Positions 10,191 through 19,584 of a DNA stretch of 64,000 nucleotides are shown in pieces. The position numbers were made by a program, and so were the translations under genes. The notes under the pieces were generated by a model. It searched no databases, had not been told where the DNA came from, and was given only the letters and a program-made list of their open reading frames with translations. Within the stretch, counting starts at the first letter, position 1, and every line of letters begins with the position of its first letter. Source of the DNA: Nannochloropsis salina CCMP1776. Lineage: Eukaryota; Sar; Eustigmatophyceae; Eustigmatales; Monodopsidaceae. The stretch covers positions 492,340 through 556,339 of the forward strand of contig SDOX01000019.1 in the NCBI GenBank assembly GCA_004565275.1, written 5' to 3'.

Positions 10191-11769
10191 AATGCCAGAA
10201 GTGAAAAATAGTCTGCAAATGAGATTCTTTTGGCAAGAGTGCGGGTATTTTTTTATTTCTTTTGGCATGTCTTTTCATGATATATTCAGGCGTTAAATTC
10301 CTTGTCTACAAGACAAGACTTACTTCACCATCCACCCCATTCACGCTTCTGGAAGAGATGCTGAGTGTTGTCCCAATTTTCTTCCCCGTGCCCTTCATGA
10401 TTTGAACATAAGACGATTTTTCGCTCAGTCTTCAACAGATAAGTCATCCCTGCAAAACACATGCAACACGATATACTGGCATTTACCATGTCGACGCTCG
10501 ACAGGAAAAGCCAAGAGCGTGCACACATCTGATCTCGCATTCTCCTTCCTGTCGCACCGACGGCGGGTTATTCAAGGTGTTTTTGTTGCTTTTTCCAATG
10601 AATGTGAAGGCCGAGTAGGATCGTGCGACTTTGTACAAGTCGAGACTCACCTACGGTCACTCTTCGAAAATGATGTAAAAAGTGTGGATTGTCTCCTGAC
10701 TAAGGGAATACCACGGATCACACCAGCAGCTCCCAGCGCTGTGCAAAGAGTGAATGATTGAAAGTGTTTTTTCCTGGAGTTACATTGTCCTTTTTCGCAT
10801 TTTTAGAGGGCATTCGGGACACCATTTGCTTTGCGCTCGCGCGAAGCGTAACGGAACAAAGGTTCCATGCCGAAACGGGGTTTCCTGTAATTTTCCTGGT
10901 GAGCAACGGGCACACGCTCGGCCGAAAGATGCTTTTTTTGTTTTATTTACAGTAATTATTTTTGGTACGTCTGCTCGAAAGCCTTGAGGTTGTCTCTATC
11001 TCGATGCCTGACATTACGGCTTCGTTCTCTCATCCTTTCTCCACTCATATCGAAGGCAGGGCGGATAACAATGCAAAATATGGCTCGCAATATGATCAAG
11101 GTCTAATTTATTTCTTCGTATGTTTTTCCCGAGGCCCTTACGTGAGGATGGCTAGTAAGTACGATTCATTGTACAGAAAAAAGGCGTCGGTATTTCTGGG
11201 TAATACGACGGCAGACGAACGCCGACAGCTGCCCGTCGCTCTCACGCCGCATTCCGTCACCATCGGTACATTTCGGCGTTTACGTCACTAAATTTGTTGT
11301 TCTGCTGAGTATGTTCTGTTCAAGTTATGTGATGCACCGATAGAAATCAATGTCAACAGGCTGACTTTCCCGGCCATGCTCCTACTTTCTGCTGGTGCTT
11401 CGACGTAGCTGGGTCTTACAACCATCCTCAAGTTCCCCACTATTACTAGTAGTACGCATCGATTTCCGTGGGGCGCATTCTTACGCTTATATAGTGCCAC
11501 ACGGCGAGCGGGAACATTCCGCGGTAACGAAGTCGCAAGAAATGTTATCAACATCAGAACATGCAGCAATGATCCACTTCCCTTTTTGTGTATCAAGGAA
11601 AATTAAGAGTTTCCGCTTTTTAAAACCATAAAAAGGCGTGTTATCGGGAGTCATGCCCTTTCTTCACATCGCCTTCTCCTTTTTCTAACATGCATAGGAC
11701 TATAGATCTGGTGTTCTCTTCTGACCCTTTTCTCCTAAGGTGACAATTGAAGCTAATACTTACTCCATC
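10191..11769. other. Unresolved 1.6-kb stretch, possible unannotated exons
   Basis: There is no confident gene here. Plus-strand open segments at about 10540-10760 and 10758-10900 exist. The latter reads as a hydrophobic-rich peptide ending at a GTGAGC donor-like site (10900), but no acceptor gives a consistent continuation. A further open segment at about 10950-11100 is Leu/Ser/Arg-rich and looks non-coding. Either a poorly conserved gene or UTR and intergenic DNA would fit. No RNA gene was recognised. Confidence 0.35.
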
Positions 11770-12800
11770 ATGAAGAATACTCGATCGCTCACTTTTGGGG
11801 CAGTATTGCTGGTTTTCGTGGCAGCTGCGGAGGAGGGCTTCATGGATAAAGCAGCAGACAAGATCAAACACGTCGTAGGATTAGAGACGGCAGAGGAGGC
11901 TGCGAAGTACGAAGCATACGAAAAAGGTCGAGGTACAGTGAAGCATGGCGAAGACGTCATGGAGCGTGCGAAAGAGAAAATTGGAAACATCTTTCACCAT
12001 CATGCGAAGGAGCCAGCAGATCGCATCATGCAAGAAGCAAAGTACCAAGCGAATGAGCAAGCGAATGCGGTAAAGGCTCATGGGCATGGAATTTACGATA
12101 CTGTTAAAGAAACAGTGACAGCACCCTTCCTCTCAGCGAAAGAAAAAGGTCAGGAAATGGCGGAGTCCGCCCATGAAAGGGCAGAAGCGGATGTGGGGTA
12201 TGCGAATGAGGCGATGAAGGAAGCGCGCCGACAAGGCATGCAGGGCTATGAAACGACAAAGGATAAATCAGAAGAGACAATTCAGAAGGGTCAAAGCAAG
12301 ATCCGGCAGATGAAGGACAATGTTGAAAATATGCTGCAGCAGGGGAAAGAGAAAGTGGAGGGAAACATTGAAGCTGTCAAAGGGGTGACTGGGGAAAAAA
12401 TTGAGCACGCAAAAGAGTATGCCCACGAAGTAAAGCAGAAAGGAGAAGAAGGTGCTGCATTTAAAAATGGCATCAAAGATGAGATGATGGGATCTGGTGA
12501 AACCCTGGTGGGGACTGCTACACGTAAAATGAAGGAAGTTTTCGGCAGAGAGAACGTAAACCGGAAAGGCCAGAATGCGATGGATGCAGTGGAAGAAAAG
12601 TCAAGGGAAGCCATGGACAGAGCCAAGGTAAGGGATTTGACAGATCTTGAAGCAATTCTGTTTCTCATTTCTTGCTTTTAGATGACATTGTTGTGGGATG
12701 TTTTAATTTTTCTTCTTCTATTGTTTCAAATGGAAAGAAGCGGTATGCTCTCGACTTATAAATATGATACACACAACAGGAAGGAGTAGAGGAGCTCTGA
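11770..12800 (+). CDS. Secreted LEA/apolipoprotein-like amphipathic repeat protein
   Basis: Exon 1 (11770-12627) and a short exon 2 (12780-12800) join in phase 0 to give 292 aa. A GTAAGG donor and an ACACAACAG acceptor bound the intron, and the last exon encodes only six residues. Residues 1-20 (core FGAVLLVFVAAAEE) form a signal peptide. The rest is a strikingly polar, Cys-free helix-former with recurring 11-residue-type units rich in Ala, Lys, Glu, Gly and His, such as KAADKIKHVVGLETAEEAAK, EEKSREAMDRAKEG and KQKGEEGAAF. This composition is typical of group 3 LEA proteins and of lipid-surface amphipathic proteins. It has no transmembrane helix after the signal. It probably acts in the secretory lumen, cell surface or plastid envelope compartments; stress protection is inference from composition only. 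Confidence 0.65.
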
Positions 12801-13102
12801 ACCAACTTTCGGTCCACATCATAATCCAGTATCATTGCGGCGATCTTGGACCACTTTAGCTGAAAGACCGCCTTAGTGTGGAAATGGCATCGACGGAAGA
12901 GAAAGATGATAAGACAAACAAAGACTATGCGGTGGAATGCTTGACATTGTAAAAAAGCTCCAAAGACGCCTTCCATCGAATTGCTTGGCAAAATCGTCAA
13001 TCTTTTTGAATCCATTTTACGATCATTCCTAATTTTATGCATGGAGCTCTCTGCACACTACATAACAGGCAACAGAAGAAATACACAATAGAGCTGCGTT
13101 CA
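12801..13102. other. Convergent 3' region
   Basis: This 302-nt gap lies between the LEA-like gene and the end of the carrier gene. A small plus-strand frame at 12884-12952 has no similarity to anything known and no supporting splice context. Nothing else was seen. Confidence 0.35.
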
Positions 13103-14740
13103 TTAGCCTCCGAAAAGAAGCTGGGATTCTTCCAGATACCGCCATACCACAGCAAACAACATTCCTTGAAGAGCGTTTGCAGCCAACCTGAATGAGGGAG
13201 GGGGAGAAATGCCCTTTATAAGCCACCTGTACTTCCGCAGCCCTTCTGAAGTTAAGTTTACCCCAAAAGCCCGCCGACATCAAGTCCCAACCCGCAAAAA
13301 ACCTTGTTTGCAAGCCTCGAGCAAATAAACCCTGAATGCCATCCTCATCCAGTATGTGACGTAGAGCTTGCCGGTATGTAATTGATGATTCTGACGTCTG
13401 TTTGGTAGTTTTTATAACGCGGAAGCAATTCGAGCACACGTCCGATGTTGTGGAAGAGCATAAACCTAGACACACACAGTGCAGGAATCAAATGTAAGCA
13501 CAAATTGAATTTGATCCAATCGACGGCTTGTAGTATTAACCCGGAAGCTCCATCTTTGGCACACAACAAAATTACCTAAGAAGGCATTTCTACCCAGACG
13601 CGGAAAAATTTCACCTGAAGGTGGTACGGGGATAATCGACGATAAATAATTGAAGATTAGAAAGTAAGGCCAGTGTCCCGCAGCCGTGGCAACTGCTTGA
13701 ATGACAGCTCCTTGATAAAGTGAAGGAATTCCCTCTCTTCTTAGCCGCGCTGCGAGCTGCGGCAAAGCTTTTGAGCCTTGGACCTGTGTATGCGTTAGTG
13801 AGTAAGCTCTTTGAAGAGGTTTTACACCGCCATTCAATCAATTCATGCGTCCCAGCAGTAGTTCAGGTCCGTATCATATAACGAATATTACCTGCAATGT
13901 TGTCTTTACCACGTCCAAAGGTGTCAATACCAATCGCCAGGTACCCGCCGCGATGCTTCCAAAAGCGGACTTTAGAGGTAAAGGTAGGCCGCGCGTTGAT
14001 TCAAATGAATCGAGAGCAGCAATCATAAAAGCATTAGCAGCAACATCAGCGAACCGGGAAAGTGGAAGCTGGAAAAGGGCGACGGGCAAGCCTTGATAAA
14101 AGCGAGTTACACCGCCCTCCTTGTAAAGTTGCTGAATAGTGGCTGCAAACGGCAACCCATATCTGTACTGGTATTGCATGGTGGTACGAAGCCACATCAA
14201 CGTAATAAGTTGGACTAAAGACGCGACGGCACCCGAAAGCCCTCCTCCAAGCGCTTTTTTTCCAGCTTTCTGCAAGATCCCAGCTACATCGATTTCTGTT
14301 ATGAGACTAGCATCTACCGCATTAGCTGGCGGTAGCCACAGGTCGCAGAGACACGCATCCACAATGTAGAAAGCCATGAGTACGAAGAGAATAAAAGAAC
14401 TTGGAGACAAAATGTCTGGTTTGAAAGCTGTAACAGAGTCAAGAGGAGAAGTTGATTTGCTTGACGGATCGAGGGATGAAGCAAAGTCGGCCCCCCCCTC
14501 CGCAGATTTGTGATGCTGGTTTCGGATACAGAGCTGTTGGGATTGCATATGCGCATGCTCTGTCTCATTCCCCCCTCCCTTTCGAGGATTATTCGCTGGA
14601 TTTCTGCGACAACACGCCATCGTGGAACACGGGAGCTGAGCAGGCAATTTATTGTGGAAAAAGATCTTCGCGACCAGCCCGTCGCCTTCCACAAGCAAAA
14701 GCATCAACAAAAATTCCATGAGTCTCCTTGCCAAAGGCAT
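13103..14740 (-). CDS. Mitochondrial carrier family (SLC25-like) transporter
   Basis: This six-helix solute carrier is likely in an organelle inner membrane. Exons 14740-13892, 13783-13576, 13465-13303 and 13187-13103 join in phase (0, 1, 2), about 434 aa. The second repeat carries the signature PLDVVKTTLQVQG followed by LRREGIPSLYQGAVIQA. The third has CFRVIKTTKQ, then EDGIQGLFARGLQTRLAANALQGMLF, the usual end of the family. In the first repeat the motif is diverged (LWLRTTMQYQYRYG, with no P-x-D/E-x-x-K/R), though YKEGGVTRFYQGLPVALFQ is normal. The N-terminal 140 residues contain a hydrophobic start (MEFLLMLLLVEG) and a Ser-rich linker, longer than standard carriers. This suggests a targeting presequence, possibly plastidial. 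The last intron uses a poor GTTTTT donor but restores the family C-terminus exactly. The substrate cannot be inferred. Confidence 0.82.
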
Positions 14741-15120
14741 TATGAAAGTACTGTGTTGTCAATGATGTGGGATTCGGGGATTCATGTCAGCCCGTTCTAC
14801 AGGCCTGAGGTGAACTAGCTAAAGGGTAGGGAAGGCTCTTTTTGTTTTGTTGCTTGACGTTTTTCCTCCTTTACAGCAATTCTTTCACGAAATCAGGATA
14901 CTAAGTAATCGATGACCTATCGTTTTTTCATCTTGGAAACGCACTCCTCATCAGCTTGCGGCCGCACATCGCCCGCGCTTCCCTTGCACTTGAGCGATGA
15001 GAGCGAGCAGCCCTCTGGCAGCACTCGGTCAGGGGGCTGGTTGCACGTGTCTTCCCTGGTCATTCCCGGATAACTGGTCAAGGTCACGCATATTCTGTAC
15101 GAAACCTTTCACTGCAGGGC
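14741..15120. other. Intergenic, divergent promoter region
   Basis: This gap lies between the carrier (minus) and the M20 hydrolase (plus). No coding block, repeat or RNA gene was recognised. Confidence 0.4.
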
Positions 15121-16505
15121 ATGATTACATCGGGACGGCTTCATTTTGTTGTCTCGGCACGCCTCTCCATATTAGGGTTATTCCTTGGGATACTGGCCTT
15201 TACCTCGTCAGCTAGTACTGTTCAGTCCCCGACCGGGCCGCTGCCATCTATGTTGCCTGACATCGACGAGAGAAACGAGGACTCACCAGGTGAAGCAGTG
15301 ATTCGCTTGGCCGAGTCTCTCATAAACATCGAGTCGCTATCGGGGAGTGAGCACGCTATGGCACACGCTCTGAAAGGGTGGTTAATCAAGCGTGGGTGGG
15401 AGGTTGTTCTTCAGCCGGTGCCACCCGCCCTCGGGCACGAGGAAGAGGTAAGAAGAATGAACACTCTTTCCTGGCCGATACTCGAGGTCACGGACTTACG
15501 GCTTCTAAAAACTCATCCTAGGGTGAACGCTGGAACGTCTACGCCTTCCGTCCCGGCACTGGCGTCGCACGTCGGGATAAAGGCCCAAAGGTTCTGTTGA
15601 ATTCTCACATTGACACGGTGCCCCCCTTCTACTCCGCGACCGTGGATCGACAAAACGGTGTAATTAGAGGTCGGGGTGCCTGCGACACAAAAGGTATTCT
15701 GGCCGCACAATTACTGGCGGCACAACGCCTGGTCGAGTCGGGCCAAGCCGCAGACCTTGGGCTACTCTACGTGGTTTCGGAGGAGACCGATCACAGTGGT
15801 ATGAAGCAAGCGAACAGTCTAAACCTACGGCCCAACTTTCTCTTAGTTGGTGAACCAACAGAGTCGAAAATGATTCGCTCTCAGAAGGGTCTCCTGAAAC
15901 TGCGGTTACTTTCGCATGGCGTGTCCTGCCATAGCGGTTATCCGAGCTTGGGAAAGTCCGCCATCGACCCACTTGTAGACGCTCTGCAAGATCTTAAACG
16001 TGCTCATTGGCCTCAAAATGAAGAATTGGGGGCCACTACGCTTAACATTGGCCTGCTAAAAGGCGGGCATGCTGCTAATGCTTTGGCAGCGGAAGCTGAG
16101 GCTACCCTTGTCTTCCGCTTGATAACACCTCCCGAGCAGGTCTTAGAGACTGTGCGAGCAACTGTGGGCGATCGCGCAGACGTGGAGGTCATCACTGCGA
16201 ATACTCCCGTGCAATTAAATACGCTTGAAGGATATGCCACGGACGTGGCGTGTTTTAACACGGATATAGCCTACTTCGATCTGCGTGAACCCACCGCCCA
16301 GGCCTTCCTTATGGGCCCCGGATCCATCTTGGACGCACACAGCGACCACGAACTCATCCAGATTCCTGAGTTGCAGCGTGCAGTCGCTTATTATGAAGAA
16401 ATCCTTCTCCGCCTTCTTAAGGGGCCACGGGGAAGCACACAGCGCGTGGCGTCTCAGGCGGCAGAAAGTGTAGGAGCGAGTGTTGTTGATGCCAGGGCAC
16501 TTTAG
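15121..16505 (+). CDS. M20 metallopeptidase family, acetylornithine deacetylase-like
   Basis: Exons 15121-15447 and 15522-16505 join in phase 0 (436 aa). Family members are di-zinc hydrolases of N-acyl amino acids (ArgE, DapE, ACY1). Metal and catalytic motifs are present in order: NSHIDTVPP (His and catalytic Asp), GRGACDTKG (bridging Asp), VVSEETDHSG (catalytic Glu and ligand Glu), LLVGEPTE and the C-terminal DAHSDHE (last His). A dimerisation lid domain fits about residues 210-330 (from VSCHSGYPSLGKSAID to ITPPEQVLE). Residues 1-32 have an uncharged hydrophobic core (LSILGLFLGILAFTSSAS), so the enzyme enters the secretory route or the plastid. The short length and the GEPTE motif fit acetylornithine deacetylase best, which would make ornithine for arginine synthesis. 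A dipeptidase cannot be excluded. Confidence 0.82.
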
Positions 16506-16664
16506 AACCGAAAGTGCCGTGAAGCAGAAGCATGAAAGAGCTCTGAATCATCAGATTAGAACCTATAAAACATCTGAAAAAGAAATGATACAGTGGGGAA
16601 ATGTCACAGCGCTTAAAATTGTACTCTCTTCATCACACTTCTCTACCTCTTTTTTCTGTCATCC

Positions 16665-17825
16665 TCACGCGACATTCTGAGGCTTTTCCCGGATGAGCAA
16701 CAGCTCGTTGTGGGCAAGCGCGCCCAAGACAAAGCATTTAAGCGCCCAGAAAAAGACACTTTGGTCCCGCTTCCGCGCCTCCTTGATGCTGTCCCATGCC
16801 AAGACGGCGTTGATCAGGTAGACCGCCACAAGGCCCTGCTTCAGAAAGTCCCGCAACTCATAGGGGAAATTTGTCAGCGGAAAGCCGGGAAACTCAATGA
16901 AAGCACACAAAAGGCTGACAAGAATTATGACTGTATGGCAGCTTTGCAAATACGGTAGTCCGATGCCCAAGACAGGCCGGCCCTCCCCAAGGATGGCGGA
17001 GCTCAGGTCGTAGTCATCAATGGGCTCCAGCTCTTTGGTCGCTTTTTCTTCCTCCTCCAGCTGCCTTCGCAAAATAGAAACCTTCGCCTTTTTGCCCAGC
17101 TCTGCCAGTGTGGGGAGTGTTGTGCCCTTCGTCTCGATGGCGGCGTCAAACTTGGTGGCGAGGTCTGAGAGGGAGACAACCGTCTCCGAGGGGATCGGCA
17201 GCTCCAAGGTAGGGTCATAGCGTAGATTCTCTGGTACACCACTACTTATTGCGGCGTCGAGGGTGTCCGACCTCTCGTTTTGCTCTTTTTGCCTGTCTTG
17301 TTTGGCTTCATCTCGTCCGTTACCCTCTCTCTCACCTTTCTCCAACTGTCTGTCCGCAATGACAGGGCTAGGTGTGGGAATCCGGACCCGGTCCTTGACA
17401 CGGGGTGTAGCAAACTCTTCAAGAACTAGTTCTCGGTCAAACTCCCTTCTCATGATGTCTTCTTGTGCCTGTTTTAGCCGTGGATCCATGGGCGGCGAGG
17501 CCTCAACTGCTTCTGACGCGGCGCCACCCTCCTGCGATCGATCCTTGCGGACACGCTTCTTCCTAATTACCTTCCGTCGCCTTCCACCATCTCCTTCCGG
17601 TTCTTTGCTTGCTTCCTCTGCTTTCAGTCGTACCCTACAGGGAGATGGATTCACAGGTCCTACCAAGTTTGCGCGGAAGGGAGTCGTGATTTCTTGACGG
17701 TCCACAATGCCGTAAAAAGATCGCGACCTAAGATTGAAGGCAGGCTTCGAGGGAACAAAGGCCGCAACAGGATGGACTGCCACAACAGCCATAAGTGATG
17801 TAATTTGGAATAGGGAAATTTGCAT
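16665..17825 (-). CDS. Plastid-targeted integral membrane protein of unknown function
   Basis: Single-exon 386-aa frame from ATG at 17825. It starts with a signal peptide (LFQITSLMAVVAVHPVAAF) whose junction Val-Ala-Ala-Phe-Val-Pro matches the ASAFAP-type motif of heterokont plastid presequences. Ser/Arg-rich transit-like sequence follows. Residues about 65-260 are highly charged and probably disordered, with a basic cluster VIRKKRVRKDRS. The C-terminal 110 residues hold about three hydrophobic helices: LQSCHTVIILVSLLCAFIEF, LKQGLVAVYLINAVLAW and FFWALKCFVLGALAHNELLL. I do not recognise the domain; it could be a thylakoid or envelope protein. Plastid location is inferred from the presequence, and function is unknown. 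Confidence 0.7.
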   Translation of the reverse strand: MQISLFQITSLMAVVAVHPVAAFVPSKPAFNLRSRSFYGIVDRQEITTPFRANLVGPVNPSPCRVRLKAEEASKEPEGDGGRRRKVIRKKRVRKDRSQEGGAASEAVEASPPMDPRLKQAQEDIMRREFDRELVLEEFATPRVKDRVRIPTPSPVIADRQLEKGEREGNGRDEAKQDRQKEQNERSDTLDAAISSGVPENLRYDPTLELPIPSETVVSLSDLATKFDAAIETKGTTLPTLAELGKKAKVSILRRQLEEEEKATKELEPIDDYDLSSAILGEGRPVLGIGLPYLQSCHTVIILVSLLCAFIEFPGFPLTNFPYELRDFLKQGLVAVYLINAVLAWDSIKEARKRDQSVFFWALKCFVLGALAHNELLLIREKPQNVA

Positions 17826-18326
17826 CCGTCGACCCTGTCGTTGTCATAGGGTTGAAGGTTGAATAGATATAAAAGATGTCAAATGGTGCAACTTCACCAA
17901 AGTTCTGATCAAACGCGGAACATCATATCAGACTTGCCTGCATGATACTTGACTGCGCTTGTGGATGTCCGTCCTAGTGCTACCCACTCGTCAGTACTAT
18001 GTTTTAGTGAGCGGTATTGTGGCGCATATCCAGACTAGCTGTGGCACCTGTGTTGTCGCAATCAGTGATGTGAGCTAAATAACACGTCTGCCTTCCATTT
18101 CTCATGCAGTCTCTGGAAGGTCGAGGACACGAGCTAAACAAGTCGTACTTCAAAAAATCTGGTCAGGGCTTTTGGGTGCTTATCGTCTTCCTATGTGGGG
18201 CCTCGCCAGCGAGAGGGTTGCCTCCCGTTCGCTCAACCTCGCACTCGACCTCTGTCGACACGCACTCACACAACATGGACTCATTAACGACCAAAATATC
18301 TCGCCAAGCAAACTACACTAGGCGAA
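17826..18326. other. Intergenic, divergent promoter region
   Basis: This gap lies between the plastid membrane protein (minus) and TRMT10 (plus). An upstream plus-strand frame at 18104-18337 has no family content. Nothing recognised. Confidence 0.4.
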
Positions 18327-19440
18327 ATGGAGCCTAAGAGGTCTGCCAACTCTGCAGCGGAAGCTGTGCGCGACGGGAGTGAGGACACGTTATCCATCCC
18401 CGCACCGCCGTCAGCCTCGGCTCCGTGCTCTTCAACACCAGTTAAGGGCGGCAACCTCTTCTTATTTCGAAAACCGTCTCGCGTGAAAGATGTTTCTAAA
18501 AGCGTAGCGAAAAAGTTGTGGCGACAAGAGATGTGGAAGGTGAAAAAAGCGACCAAGAAAGCAGCCAAGAGGGCTGCACGACAGGAGACGAACAGGCAGA
18601 GTGGGGAGGTTGGTCAGGACGACAATCTCAACTTACAAGCTGCAACCTCAGAAAGCAAGAACGATCAACTACTGCGAAAGCAGCGCAGAGAACAACGGAA
18701 AAATCAAAGACATGAAGCACAGATGGCGTTTCTGCGGCGGTGTGAGGAAGGTGCGCGCGTGGTAATTGACTGCGGCTTCGATAGTCATATGACTGAAAAG
18801 GAACTTAATTCTCTGGGTCAGCAACTTATGTACGTCTACGCCTCAAACAAGCGTGCTCTTGCTCCTTGCACTGTGCATATTGCTGAGTAAGTTCACTGTG
18901 TAATTCATATTAATGCTGTTTAGTATGAATGTAGTAAGACTTCTTGACGATCTTTACTTATTGGTCTCCGGCCTTGACCTACTTTGTACATTTACGGACA
19001 GACTTGGAGCTGGCATACAACAACGACTTTCGTGTGTAGCTGGAGTGCAGAATTGGCAAGGGTTTAATCGAGAGACACAGCCCTACATGGAGACGTTCGC
19101 AGCAGAGAGAGACAAGCTCGTTTACTTGACTTCGGACTCGCCCAACGTCCTCACACAATTAGACCCTGGGCTGATTTACGTGATTGGAGGTATAGTGGAT
19201 CGAAACCGCCTTAAACATACTACTTACAATAAAGCGCTTGCACAGGGTATCGCCACAGCCCGGTTCCCGTTGCGAGAACACGTGCAGCTAGGGTCAAGCC
19301 CGGTCCTGGCTGTCAACCACGTATTCGATATCCTGCTGGAATTTCAATACACGAATGATTGGCGCGCTACTTTCGCCAAAGTTTTACCCAGCAGAAAGTC
19401 TGTAAAAGTAAATGAACCAGCAGTCAACAAAGACAGCTAA
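18327..19440 (+). CDS. TRMT10: tRNA (guanine-9-N1)-methyltransferase, TRM10 family
   Basis: This SPOUT-fold enzyme methylates purine 9 of tRNAs using SAM. Exons 18327-18886 and 19002-19440 join in phase 2 (332 aa), with a GTAAGT donor and GGACAG acceptor. The basic N-terminal helix region (KLWRQEMWKVKKATKKAAKR and RKQRREQRKNQR) is typical for tRNA binding. The catalytic core starts at VVIDCGFDSHMTEKE and continues to KLVYLTSDSPNVL and GLIYVIGGIVDRNRLK, which carries the key Asp and Arg. ATARFPLREHVQL and LAVNHVFDILLEF close the SAM-binding knot. No organellar presequence is obvious, so it is likely the cytosolic/nuclear enzyme rather than the mitochondrial TRMT10C. Confidence 0.9.
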
Positions 19441-19584
19441 GGAATCCGAAAAAGAATGGAAAATGCTGAAGCCTTGACCGATGGCAGGAGCACCGTGAGG
19501 CAAGCTTTGTCTTCTCTCTTACATGCGTATGATTTCAAAAAAAAGTAAATTTATGAAACGATGATCCAGCTCCTTTTTCACAAG

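Noticed and set aside
10402-10761. 119-codon plus-strand frame after the coiled-coil gene
   Set aside because: No conserved segment, no splice link to the upstream exon, and a composition like non-coding DNA.
13069-13189. Possible last exon of the LEA-like gene on the plus strand (after an ACAG acceptor)
   Set aside because: This stretch is antisense to the conserved C-terminal exon of the carrier gene, and the six-codon exon at 12780-12800 ends the LEA-like gene more simply.
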